Below are positions 55,976 through 64,000 of a stretch of DNA of 64,000 nucleotides, one piece after another. The notes beneath the pieces were generated by a model. That model was not told the DNA's origin. It did no database searches and worked only from the letters and a program-made list of their open reading frames with translations. Origin of the DNA: Zea mays (Eukaryota; Streptophyta; Magnoliopsida; Poales; Poaceae); NCBI RefSeq assembly GCF_902167145.1, contig NC_050097.1, forward strand, positions 45,554,095 through 45,618,094. The letters are read 5' to 3'. A program made the position numbers and the translations under genes. How positions within the stretch are numbered: position 1 is the first letter of the stretch; every line of letters begins with the position of its first letter.

Positions 55976-56179
55976 AGCCCCCGAGGGAGGGTCGGGCTCC
56001 GCCATGGCGAGGCCGACCCTTCCTTGATGATCGAGGCGCAGAGGCTGCCTGACGGGTCGGGCCCCGGCCCGAATATCCAGCGAGTGCTTGGCGACATCCC
56101 TCGGTATGCCGGGCACGTCCGAGGGACTCCGCGCAAAGACGTCGGCGTTTGCGCGGAGAAAGTCGACGAGCACTGCTTC
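55976..56179 (-). pseudogene. Start of Gypsy RT, truncated
   Basis: After the TAG at 56182-56180 the same frame continues EAVLVDFLRANADVFARS and HSLDIRAGARPVRQPLR, the linker that precedes RT in Tat-type elements. It then jumps, near 56030, to unrelated sequence. All RT catalytic motifs, RNase H and integrase are absent. The deletion makes the element dependent on proteins from another. Confidence 0.82.
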
Positions 56180-59100
56180 CTATTTGGGATCGAGCCCGGA
56201 ACCGATCCGGGCCTGCTTGGTGGTGTCGCCACTGGGGTCGAGGGGGACGGCCTTGACCGTCTCCGCTGGCTCGAAGTTGCCGGCATGGCGCTTCACGTCC
56301 GGCACCTCCTTGGAGAGGTTTTCCAGGTCGGCGATGAGGGCCTCGGACTCGGCGAGGGCCTCGGCGTACTCCACGCACTCCACGTCGCATTCGAACGCGT
56401 GTTTGTACGTGGGGCCGACGGTGATGACCCCGTTGGGGCCCGGCATCTTGAGCTTCAGGTAGGTGTAGTTGGGGACGGCCATGAACTTCGCGTAGCAAGG
56501 CCTCCCTAGCACGGCGTGGTAGGTTCCTCGGAACCCGACCACCTCGAACGTCAGGGTCTCCCTTCGGAAGTTGGAGGGTGTCCCGAAGCAGACGGGGAGG
56601 TCGAGTCGCCCGAGGGGCTGGACGCGCTTCCCAGGGATGATCCCGTGGAAGGGCGCAGCGCCTGCTCGGACGGAGGACAGATCGACGCGCAGGAGCTTGA
56701 GGGTCTCGGCGTAAATGATGTTGAGGCAGCTGCCCCCATCCATCAGGACCTTGGTGAGCCTGACATCGCTGACAACGGGGTCGACGACGAGCGGGTATTT
56801 CCCCGGGCTCGGCACATGGTCGGGGTGGTCGGCCCGGTCGAAAGTGATGGGCTTGTCGGACCAGTCTAGGTAGACTGGCGCCGCCACCTTCACCGAGCAG
56901 ACCTCCCGGCGCTCTTGCTTGCGGTGCCGAGCCGAGGTATTCGCCGCATGCCCTCCATAGATCATGAAGCAGTCGCGGACCTCGGGGAACTCTCCTGCTG
57001 GGTGATCTTCGTTCTTGTCGTCGTTGCGGGCCCTGCCACCCTCGGCGGGTGGCCCGGCCCTGTAGAAATGACGCCGAAGCATAACGCACTCCTCGAGGGT
57101 GTGCTTGACGGGCCCATGATGGTACGGGCACGGCTCCTTGAGCATCTTGTCGAAGAGGTTTGCACCTCCGGGGGGCTTCCGAGGGTTCTTACACTCGGCG
57201 GCGGCGACAAGGTCCGCGTCAGCGGCGTCGCGTTTCGATTGCGACTTCTTCTTGCCTTTCTTCTTGGCGCCGCGCGGAGCAGATGCCTCGGGAGCTTCTT
57301 CCGATGGGCGGCCCTGGGGCTGCTTATCCTTTCGGAAGATAGCCTCGACCGCCTCCTGGCCAGAGGCGAACTTGGTGGCGATGTCCATCAGCTCGCTCGC
57401 CCTGGTGGGGGTTTTGCGACCCAGCTTGCTCACCAGGTCGCGGCAAGTGGTGCCGGCGAGGAACGCGCCGATGACATCCGAGTCGGTGATGTTGGGCAGC
57501 TCGGTGCGCTGCTTCGAGAATCGCCGGATATAGTCCCGGAGCGACTCCCCCGGCTGTTGCCGGCAGCTTCGAAGGTCCCAGGAATTCCCGGGGCGCACGT
57601 ATGTGCCCTGGAAATTGCCAGCGAAGGCTTGGACCAAGTCGTCCCAGTTGGAGATCTGCCCCGGAGGCAGGTGCTCCAACCAGGCGCGAGCAGTGTCGGA
57701 GAGGAACAGGGGGAGGTTGCGGATGATGAGGTTGTCGTCGTCCGTTCCACCCAGTTGGCAGGCAAGGCGGTAGTCCGCGAGCCACAGTTCCGGTCTCGTT
57801 TCCCCCGAGTACTTCGTGATAGTAGTCGGGGGTCGGAACCGGGTCGGGAATGGCGCCCGTCGGATGGCCCGACTGAAGGCCTGCGGACCGGGTGGTTCGG
57901 GCGAGGGACTCCGATCCTCCCCGCTGTCGTAGCGCCCCCCACGCCTGGGGTGGTAGCCTCGGCGCACCCTTTCGTCGAGGTGAGCCCGACGGTCGCGTCG
58001 ATGGTGCTCGTTGCCGAGGTGGCCCGGGGCCGCAGGCGCGGTGTTGCGCGTGCGCCCGGTGTAGACCGAGGCTTCCCGCATGAATCGGGAAGTCGCGGCA
58101 TGAGGTTCCGAGGAATATCCTTGCCTTCGGGATGCAGTGCTCTCGGCCCGCCGGGCCGCAGCGCCTTCCAGGAGATTCTTGAGTTCTCCCTGGATTCGCC
58201 GACCCTCGGTGGTTGACGGCTCCGGCATCGCGCGGATGAGCATTGCTGCGGTTGCCAGGTTCTGACCAACCCCGCTGGATGCGGGCGGCGGCCTGATCCT
58301 GACATCGTTGGCGACGCGGTGCTGGAGACCTTGGGGCAGGTGACGTATTTCTCCGGCCAGGGGTTGGCCCACCCATGCCTGTCCGACGTCCCGACGGATC
58401 GGCTCAAGCGCTCCTGTTCCCTCGTTGAGCCTGGCCTGCGCCTCGCGGACTTGCTCGAGTTGTGGGTCGTAACCCCCCGCCAGAGCGGGGACCACAGCTA
58501 GCTCCCGTGGGATGTCGGCGCGAGGCGCTGGCCTAGGGAGATCATCGTCCTCCGGCATGCCAAGATGGTTACCTTCGGAGGGATTCCCTAGCTCGATGTG
58601 GAAACATTCGCGGCTTGGGCCGCAGCTCTCGTCGCCAAGGCTGCGGCTTCCATCGGAACAGTCGGATAGGCAGTAGTCACATGCGGTCATGAAGTCCCGC
58701 ACGGCACTAGGGTTGCCAAGTCCGGAGAAATCCCATCCGATGCTGGGATCGTCATCTTCCTCGGACCCAGAGGGCCCGTAGGTCGAGACGTCCGTCAGCC
58801 GGTCCCAAGGCGACCGCATACGCAACCTCAGTGGGGTTGCACTCGCCTCAAGGAGAGTGCCCGCCAAAACGAGGTCGTTTGGCGGGTTGAGGCCGAGTCG
58901 AAATGACGCAAGATGGGAGTTAGTCGGTACCTTTTTGTCGACGAGGAGCGACGTAGTCACATCGGGGACTGGTTGCACCGTCGTCTCTGGTTCGAGGGTG
59001 ACGTCCTGCAGGCTTTCCGCGAGCGCGCCGGCGTCGTCTTCTTGCTCGGGGTCAGCGTGCCGCGGGGGGACGGCGCTTGCCTCCGTCTTGAACGCGAGGT

Positions 59101-59428
59101 CGACGTCCGGCGTGCCTTCCGTCGGGGCGTCGGGGGCGTCGATTCGCTCGACGGCCGACGAAGCGCGGCCTCCCGCCTGGCCTTGACGGCCTCGCCTCCT
59201 CCTCCGTTGGCGGGGGAGAGAACGGAGCGAGCCCGAATGTTGCTCCTCCACCGCGCGGGGAAGACGTCGTCGATTCCGCCGCCGGCGGGCGGGTTGTCGG
59301 CCGCCATTGTCGTAGTCGCGCGGCGGTGGAAGAAGTATCATGTCGTAGCTGCCGTCGAAGGACATGAACTCAAGAGTCCCGAAACGAAGCACCGTCCCGG
59401 GCCGGAGAGGTTGCTGGAGACTGCCCAT
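56180..59428 (-). CDS. Gag-protease of the Gypsy, 1082 codons
   Basis: An unbroken minus-strand frame. The Arg-rich, acidic N-terminal half is poorly conserved. The retrotransposon gag domain begins at about residue 526 (FPTRFRPPTTITKYSG, ARAWLEHLPPGQISNW, ESLRDYIRRFSKQR). A Lys-rich patch (KKKGKKKSQSKRD) and a knuckle-like CPYHHGPVKHTLEEC follow (about 764-780). Protease has LMDGGSCLNII (about 893-904), with DGG where many relatives have D-S/T-G. It ends GSGLDPK then TAG, where related elements read Gln and continue into RT. The start could be a later Met; 59428 is near the primer site. It would make particles and its own processing enzyme. Confidence 0.85.
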   Translation of the reverse strand: MGSLQQPLRPGTVLRFGTLEFMSFDGSYDMILLPPPRDYDNGGRQPARRRRNRRRLPRAVEEQHSGSLRSLPRQRRRRRGRQGQAGGRASSAVERIDAPDAPTEGTPDVDLAFKTEASAVPPRHADPEQEDDAGALAESLQDVTLEPETTVQPVPDVTTSLLVDKKVPTNSHLASFRLGLNPPNDLVLAGTLLEASATPLRLRMRSPWDRLTDVSTYGPSGSEEDDDPSIGWDFSGLGNPSAVRDFMTACDYCLSDCSDGSRSLGDESCGPSRECFHIELGNPSEGNHLGMPEDDDLPRPAPRADIPRELAVVPALAGGYDPQLEQVREAQARLNEGTGALEPIRRDVGQAWVGQPLAGEIRHLPQGLQHRVANDVRIRPPPASSGVGQNLATAAMLIRAMPEPSTTEGRRIQGELKNLLEGAAARRAESTASRRQGYSSEPHAATSRFMREASVYTGRTRNTAPAAPGHLGNEHHRRDRRAHLDERVRRGYHPRRGGRYDSGEDRSPSPEPPGPQAFSRAIRRAPFPTRFRPPTTITKYSGETRPELWLADYRLACQLGGTDDDNLIIRNLPLFLSDTARAWLEHLPPGQISNWDDLVQAFAGNFQGTYVRPGNSWDLRSCRQQPGESLRDYIRRFSKQRTELPNITDSDVIGAFLAGTTCRDLVSKLGRKTPTRASELMDIATKFASGQEAVEAIFRKDKQPQGRPSEEAPEASAPRGAKKKGKKKSQSKRDAADADLVAAAECKNPRKPPGGANLFDKMLKEPCPYHHGPVKHTLEECVMLRRHFYRAGPPAEGGRARNDDKNEDHPAGEFPEVRDCFMIYGGHAANTSARHRKQERREVCSVKVAAPVYLDWSDKPITFDRADHPDHVPSPGKYPLVVDPVVSDVRLTKVLMDGGSCLNIIYAETLKLLRVDLSSVRAGAAPFHGIIPGKRVQPLGRLDLPVCFGTPSNFRRETLTFEVVGFRGTYHAVLGRPCYAKFMAVPNYTYLKLKMPGPNGVITVGPTYKHAFECDVECVEYAEALAESEALIADLENLSKEVPDVKRHAGNFEPAETVKAVPLDPSGDTTKQARIGSGLDPK

Positions 59429-59470
59429 CTGGAACTTGACGGGGAGCTGTTCGTCAGCACGCAGCAGGCC

Positions 59471-59486
59471 CCTACCTGGCGCGCCA
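59471..59486 (-). other. Primer binding site of the Gypsy
   Basis: Minus strand TGGCGCGCCAGGTAGG begins two bases after the 5' LTR end (59489). TGGCGCGCCA primer sites are familiar from Tat-type elements. The priming tRNA is not assigned. Confidence 0.75.
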
Positions 59487-59488
59487 AC

Positions 59489-61170
59489 TGTCGGCGTTTC
59501 GAGACAGGGGGGTCCCTAAGCCGACGAGTGAGTGTGCTGCGTGCCCCAGCCTAGATGGGTCGAGCGCGTGGGCGAGCGCGAAGGGGGGAGAGGCGAGGTG
59601 GCCGGAGTCGAGCGTGAGAGAGGTGGAAGTCCCGCGGCCTTCGTGTTCGTCCCGCGCCCAGGTCGGGTGCGCTTGCAGTAGGGGGGTTACAAGCGTCCAC
59701 GCGGGTGAGGGAAGCGAGCGGCCCCAAGAGAGCGCCTGTCCCGTCCTCGGTCCCGCGCGGCCAACCTTTTCTGAGAAGGCCCTGGTCCTCCCTTTTATAG
59801 TCGTAAGGAGAGGATCCAGGTGTACAATGGGGGGTGTAGCAGAGTGCTACGTGTCTAGCGGAGGGAGAGCTAGCGCCCTAGGTACATGCCAATGTGGCAG
59901 CCGGAGAGATCTGGGCACCCTGCTGGCGTGATGTCGTGGCTGTCGGAGGTGCAGCGGAGCTTGGCGGAGGGACAGCTGTCGGAGCGGTCGAGTCCCTGCT
60001 GACGTCGTCCTGCTTCCGTAAGAGAGCTGGGGGCCGCCGTCGTCATAGAGCTCGTGGAGCGCCATCATTGCCCCTCCGGCGGAGCTGGCCGGATGAGACG
60101 CCGGTCTTGTTCTCCGTGACCCGAGTCGATTCGGGGTAGGATGATGATGGCGCCTCCTGTTGACGTGGCGGTCTGTGCCCTAGGCAGGGCGACGTGGGGG
60201 TTCCTCCGAAGCCGAGGTTGAGTCTGCCTCCCGTTGCCGTGGCCGAGCCCGAGCCAAGGGGTCGGGCGAGGCGGAAGTCGTTCGGCCGAGGCCATGGCGG
60301 AGTCCGAGCCCTGGGGTCGGGCGAAGCGGAGTTTCGTCGTCTTCCGGGTCTTAGCCCGAGTCCGAGCCCTGGGGTCGGGCGGAGCGGAGTTCGCCGTCTT
60401 CCGGGTCTTAGCCCGAGTCCGAGCCCTGGGGTCGGGCGGAGCGGAGTTCGCCGTCTTCCGGGTCTTAGCCCGAGTCCGAGCCCTGGGGTCGGGCGGAGCG
60501 GAGTTCGCCGTCTTCCGGGTCTTAGCCCGAGTCCGAGCCCTGGGGTCGGGCGGAGCGGAGTTCGCCGTCTTCCGGGTCTTAGCCCGAGTCCGAGCCCTGG
60601 GGTCGGGCGGAGCGGAGTTCGCCGTCTTCCGGGTCTTAGCCCGAGTCCGAGCCCTGGGGTCGGGCGGAGCGAAGTTCGCCGTGGCGCCTTTGGCAAGGCC
60701 TGACTGCCTGTCAGACTCACTCTGTCGAGTGGCACTGCAGTCGGAGTGGCGCAGGCGGCACTGTCCTTCTGTCAGACTGGCTAGTGGAGCGGTGGAGTGA
60801 CGGCGGTCACTTCGGCTCTGCCGGGGGCGCGTGTCAGGATAAAGGTGTCAGGCCACCTTTGCGTTAAATGCCCCTGCAATTCAGTCAGTCGGTGTGGCGA
60901 TTTAGTCAAGGTTGCTTCTGAGCGAAGCCAAGGCCTCGGGCGAGCCGGTGATGTGTCCGCCATAAAAAGGGGGCCTCGGGCGAGACGGAAGTCTCTCGAG
61001 GTCGGCTGCCCTTGGCCGAGGCTAGGCTCGGGTGAAGCGTGATCGAGTCACTCGTGTGGACTGATCCCTGACTTAATCGTACCCATCAGGCCTTTGCAGC
61101 TTTATGCTGATGGGGGTTACCAGCTGAGAATTAGGCGTCTTGAGGGTACCCCTAATTATGGTCCCCGACA
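59489..61170 (-). repeat. 5' LTR of the Gypsy, 1682 bp
   Basis: Same length as the 3' LTR, with about eight transitions by eye (for example C/T near 59551 and 59641, G/A near 60671). The 57-bp array is at 60300-60683 with the same copy number. TATA (minus) at 59799-59792. Confidence 0.94.
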
Positions 61171-61224
61171 ATTACGTTGTCATTAATCACTAAAACCAAC
61201 CAGGGCCTAGATGCTTTCAACCAG

Positions 61225-61855
61225 GATGATCCTCAGACAGAACCAATGCAAAAATCCAAGTCTACACTACGGACCGTCCGGAGGAAAAGCAAGCACCATC
61301 CGAGACCACGCGCGGACCGTCCGCTAGGTGAGGAACCGAAAACCCGAAGGTGACGGGTTCAGTAAAATGAATTATAGCGTCCTCGCGGACCATCCGGGGT
61401 GCACGACCGGACCATCCGCGACTGCCTTTATCTGACATCTGGCGACGCATTAAATGCAAAATAGCCGTTGATATAGCCATTACTGCTGACCATTGCATTT
61501 TCAGTCGTTGATGTGTAGGGGCGGACCGTCCGGACCAGGGGCGCGGACCGTCCGCGGTTGGCAGAATTGGAGCAACGGCTAGGAAGTGGTTGGTGGCTAT
61601 AAATACAACCCCAACCACCTCCATGCACTTCATCCAAGCATTCCAACCTTCAACATTCAATACAAGAGCTAGCAATCCATTCCAAGACACAATCAAAGCC
61701 TCAAATCTCTCCAAGTTCTACAATTGAGACAAGTGATCATTAGTGATTAGTAGCTTGAGAGAGAGAGAGTGATTTGTGTGTTATTTGTCGCTCTTGTCGC
61801 TTGGCTTTTGCACTCGTGCTTTCTTCCTTCCCATTCTTATTCTCAAGACACTTGT
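61225..61855 (+). repeat. Outer Copia-type LTR, right piece
   Basis: Continuation of the LTR begun at 23225, directly after the target duplication accag. It carries GGACCGTCCG palindromes (61268, 61313, 61390-61425, 61524-61556), a TATA box at 61598, CT-rich and GA-repeat leader sequence (61755-61770), and is cut at 61856 by another Gypsy LTR. Confidence 0.72.
61598..61605 (+). promoter_or_regulatory. TATA box of the outer LTR
   Basis: TATAAATA in GGCTATAAATACAACCCC, about 110 bp after the last palindrome. It gives plus orientation to the outer LTR. Confidence 0.65.
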
Positions 61856-63711
61856 TGTTGGCGTTTCGAAACCGGGGGGTCCCTGGGCCGACGAGTGAAA
61901 TGTCGCCGCGTGCCCCAGCCCAGATGGGTCGGCGCGATACGGAGCGCCAAGGGGGGAAAAAGGCGGCCGGAGCGAGAGAGAGGTGGAAATCCCGCGGCCT
62001 TCGTGTTTGTCCCGCGCCCAGGTCGGGTGCGCTTGCAGTAGGGGGTTACAAGCATCCACGCGGGAGGGGAGCGAGCGGCCTCACGCGAGCGCCTGTCCCG
62101 TCCTCTTCCATGCGCGGCCAACCTTCTCTAAGAGGGCCCTGGTCTTCCCTTTTATAGGCGCAAGGAAAGGATCCAGGTGTACAGTGGGGGGGTGTAGCAG
62201 AGTGCTAACGTCTATAGCGGAGGAGAGCTAGCGCCCTAAGTACATGCCATCGTGGCAGCCGGAGAGGTTTTGGCACCCGGTTCGTGTGGTGTCGTGGCCG
62301 TCGGAGGAGCGCTGGAGCCTGGCGGAAGGACAGCTGTCGGGGCTATCGAGTCCTTGCTGACGTCCTCTTGCTTCCGTAAGGGGGCTGAGAGCTGCCGTCG
62401 TCATAGAGCGTGCGGGGCGCCATCATTACTTGTCTGGCGGAGCGAGCCAGATGGGACGCCGGTCTTGTTCCCCGTAGCCTGAGTCAGCTTGGGGTAGGGT
62501 AATGATGGCGCCTCCTGTTGACATGGTCGGTCCGTGCTCTAGGTTGGGCGATATGGAGGCTCCTCCGAGGTCGAGGTCGAGTCTGTCTTCCGAGGCCGAG
62601 GTCGAGTCCGAGCCCCTGGGTCTAGCGAGGCGGAGACCGTCGGCGGAGGCCAGGGCTGTGTCCGAGCCCTGGGGTCGGGCGAAGCGGAGTTCGTCGTCTT
62701 CAGGGGCTGAGCCCGAGTCCGAGCCCTGGGGTCGGGCGGAGCGGAGTTCGTCGTCTTCCGGGGCTGAGCCCGAGTCCAAGCCCTGGGTCGGGCGGAGCGG
62801 AGTTCGCCGTCTTCCAGGGCCGAGCCTGAGTCCGAGCCCTTGGTCGGGCGGAGCGGAGTTCGCCGTCTTCCGGGGCGGAGCCCGAGTCCGAGCCCTTGGT
62901 CGGGCGGAGCGGAGTTCGCCGTCTTCCGGGGCTGAGCTCGAGTCCGAGCCCTGGGTCGGGCGGAGCGGAGTTCGCCGTCTTCCGGGGCTGAGCCCGAGTC
63001 CGAGCCCTGGGTCGGGCGGAGCGGAGTTCGCCATCTTCCAAGGCTGAGCCCGAGTCCGAGCCCTGGGTCGGGCGGAGCGGAGTTCGCCGTCTTCCGGGGC
63101 TGAGCCCGAGTCCGAGCCCTGGGTCGGGCGAAGCGGAGTTCGCCGTCTCCGGGGCTGAGCCCGAGTCCGAGCCCTGGGTCGGGCGGAGCGGAGTTTCCTA
63201 TGGTGTCCGAGGCCGGGCCTGGCTGCCTGTCAGCCTCACTCTGTCGAGTGGCACAACAGTCGGAGCGGCGCAGGCGGCGCAGGCGGCGCAGGCGGCGCTG
63301 TCCTTCTGTCAGGCCGGTCAGTGGAGTGGCGAAGTGACTGCGGTCACTTCGGCTCTGTCAACTGGAGGACGTGCGTCAGGATAAAGGTGTCAGGCCACCT
63401 TTGCATTAAATGCCCCTGCGATTTGGTCGGTTGGCGTGGCGATTTGGCCAGGGTTGCTTCTTAGCGAAGACTGGGTCTCGGGCGAGCCGGAAGTATGTTC
63501 GTCGCCGGAGGGGGCCTTGGGCGAGACGTAGATCCTCTGGGGTCGGCTGCCCTTGCCCGAGGCTGGGCTCGGGCGAGGCGTGATCGAGTCCCTCGAATGG
63601 ACCGATCCCTGACTTAGTCGCACCCATCAGGCCTTTGCAGCTTTGTGCTGATGGGGGTTACCAGCTGAGAATTAGGAGTCTTGAGGGTACCCCTAATTAT
63701 GGTCCCCGACA
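61856..63711 (-). repeat. 3' LTR of the second Gypsy copy, 1856 bp
   Basis: Related to but clearly diverged from the 1682-bp LTRs at 49206 and 59489; most of the extra length is additional tandem units. Minus-strand TATA (TATAAAAG) at 62156-62149. Confidence 0.9.
62655..63195. repeat. 55-57-bp tandem array, about ten copies
   Basis: Same unit as at 50017-50400 but with GGGGCTGAGC replacing GGGTCTTAGC, slightly shorter units and about ten copies. A second short repeat, (ggcgcaggc)n, lies at about 63268-63297. Confidence 0.88.
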
Positions 63712-64000
63712 GTAGCCCCTGAGCCTCGAAGGGAGTGTTAATACTCGCTTGGAGGCTTTTGTCGCACTTTTTTGCAAGGGGACCAGCCTTTCTCGGTTGC
63801 GTTTTGTTCCGGTGGGTGCGCACGAGCGCACCCGCCAGGTGTAGCCCCCGAGGCCTCGGAGGAGTGGTTTGACTCCTTCGAGGTCTTAATGCCTCGCAAT
63901 GCTTCGGCTGGTCTGGTCGTTCCCTCATGCGAGCTGGCTGTAGCCCGGGCGCATGGTCGAGTCCCAAGTCCTCGGGCTGGTATGTTGACGCTGTCAACGG
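63712..64000. other. Interior of the second Gypsy copy
   Basis: Non-coding. It begins GTAGCCCCTGAGCCTCGAAGG and parallels 50888-51180. The antisense gene, if present, would start outside the window. Confidence 0.85.

Larger units (their letters stand above)
49206..61170 (-). mobile_element. Non-autonomous Gypsy with intact antisense gene, 11,965 bp
   Basis: Two 1682-bp LTRs (49206-50887, 59489-61170) and a perfect duplication attac (49201-49205, 61171-61175). Minus strand: 5' LTR at right, primer site, a gag-protease frame (59428-56180), a remnant of the RT start, then no RT, RNase H or integrase. Plus strand: a five-exon gene (52321-55612). By eye about 8 of 1682 LTR positions differ, all transitions, so it is young. 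The LTR wording recalls maize Flip/Cinful-zeon-type elements (from memory). Confidence 0.94.
23485..61219 (-). mobile_element. SIRE-like Copia composite with three nested insertions
   Basis: Minus-strand element bounded by a perfect 5-bp duplication accag (23480-23484 and 61220-61224). Order on the minus strand: 5' LTR (61219 to 46236), primer site, gag, protease-integrase, RT-RNase H, a third ORF, polypurine tract, 3' LTR (24976 to 23485). Into it went a Gypsy (31044-42519), a CACTA (46658-48199) and another Gypsy (49206-61170). Removing them and one copy of each target duplication leaves LTRs of 1492 and 1469 bp. The 23-bp difference is fully explained by four indels seen by eye. About 15 substitutions separate the LTRs. 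Gag and RT are damaged, so the copy is not autonomous. Confidence 0.93.
46236..61219 (-). repeat. 5' LTR of the SIRE-like Copia, split by two insertions
   Basis: Pieces 46236-46657, 48203-49205 and 61176-61219 together give 1469 bp. It is interrupted by the CACTA (46658-48199) and the Gypsy (49206-61170). The uninterrupted partner at 23485-24976 shows both empty sites. Insertions in this LTR place about 12 kb between most of U3 and the start of the LTR, so its promoter context is destroyed. Confidence 0.93.
61856..64000 (-). mobile_element. Second copy of the 49-61 kb Gypsy family, cut by window edge
   Basis: LTR 61856-63711 (1856 bp; TGTTGGCGTTTCG...GGTCCCCGACA) followed by interior that matches 50888-51180 closely. 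Orientation is the same as the 49206-61170 element, so this is the 3' LTR and 3' end of another minus-strand copy. It inserted into the outer LTR. The other target-duplication copy is outside the window. Confidence 0.88.

Noticed and set aside
56915..58216. 433-codon plus-strand frame
   Set aside because: Exactly opposite the conserved gag domain of the minus-strand Gypsy; a GC-rich shadow with no recognisable motif.

Overview
This is 64 kb of plant nuclear DNA, almost certainly from a grass of the maize/sorghum group and most likely maize itself. There is no convincing ordinary protein-coding gene and no bacterial feature. Nearly everything is LTR retrotransposons (Copia and Gypsy) nested inside one another, plus hAT and CACTA DNA transposons. 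The maize-like signs are tRNA-iMet primer sites, LTRs rich in ACCGGACAGTCCGGT palindromes, CACTA ends made of TTTGCCGAGTG repeats, and Tat-lineage Gypsy elements that carry an antisense gene. Family names are from memory; boundaries come from paired LTRs, terminal inverted repeats and target-site duplications (TSDs) read directly.

Layout. 1-7162: a minus-strand element with 4.4-kb LTRs around a 1.3-kb interior that has only a primer site and a polypurine tract (LARD-like), lying in a broken Copia (7163-11171). That Copia also holds a solo LTR (8072-8755, TSD agctt). 11290-15110: a 61-bp minisatellite and a Gypsy LTR fragment cut by a hAT element (12501-13324, 8-bp TSD) and a mini-CACTA (13538-14516). 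15228-17510: the 3' end of another Copia. 17511-20874: the least repetitive stretch, with a 300-bp hAT MITE, a possible C-terminal exon and a CACTA end. 20875-23224: a second LTR of the first family.

The right two thirds is a Russian doll. An LTR beginning at 23225 is split by a 37.7-kb minus-strand Copia composite (23485-61219, TSD accag). Into that Copia went a Tat-type Gypsy on the plus strand (31044-42519, TSD ggcat), a CACTA element (46658-48199, TSD caa) and a minus-strand Gypsy (49206-61170, TSD attac). The outer LTR resumes at 61225 and is cut again at 61856 by another Gypsy that runs off the window.

How the parts work together. The Copia has gag, protease-integrase-RT-RNase H and a third, intact 714-codon ORF, but its gag and RT are broken. 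Both Gypsy elements encode gag/pol on one strand and, on the opposite strand between pol and the 3' LTR, a separate intron-containing gene. In the 49-61 kb element that antisense gene is open through five exons (993 codons plus stop) although the element has lost RT, RNase H and integrase. In the 31-42 kb element it carries two amber codons and a frameshift. The antisense gene, a possible pol III tRNA-like motif shared by two CACTA families, and an LTR-divergence order that contradicts the nesting order are the items most worth following up.
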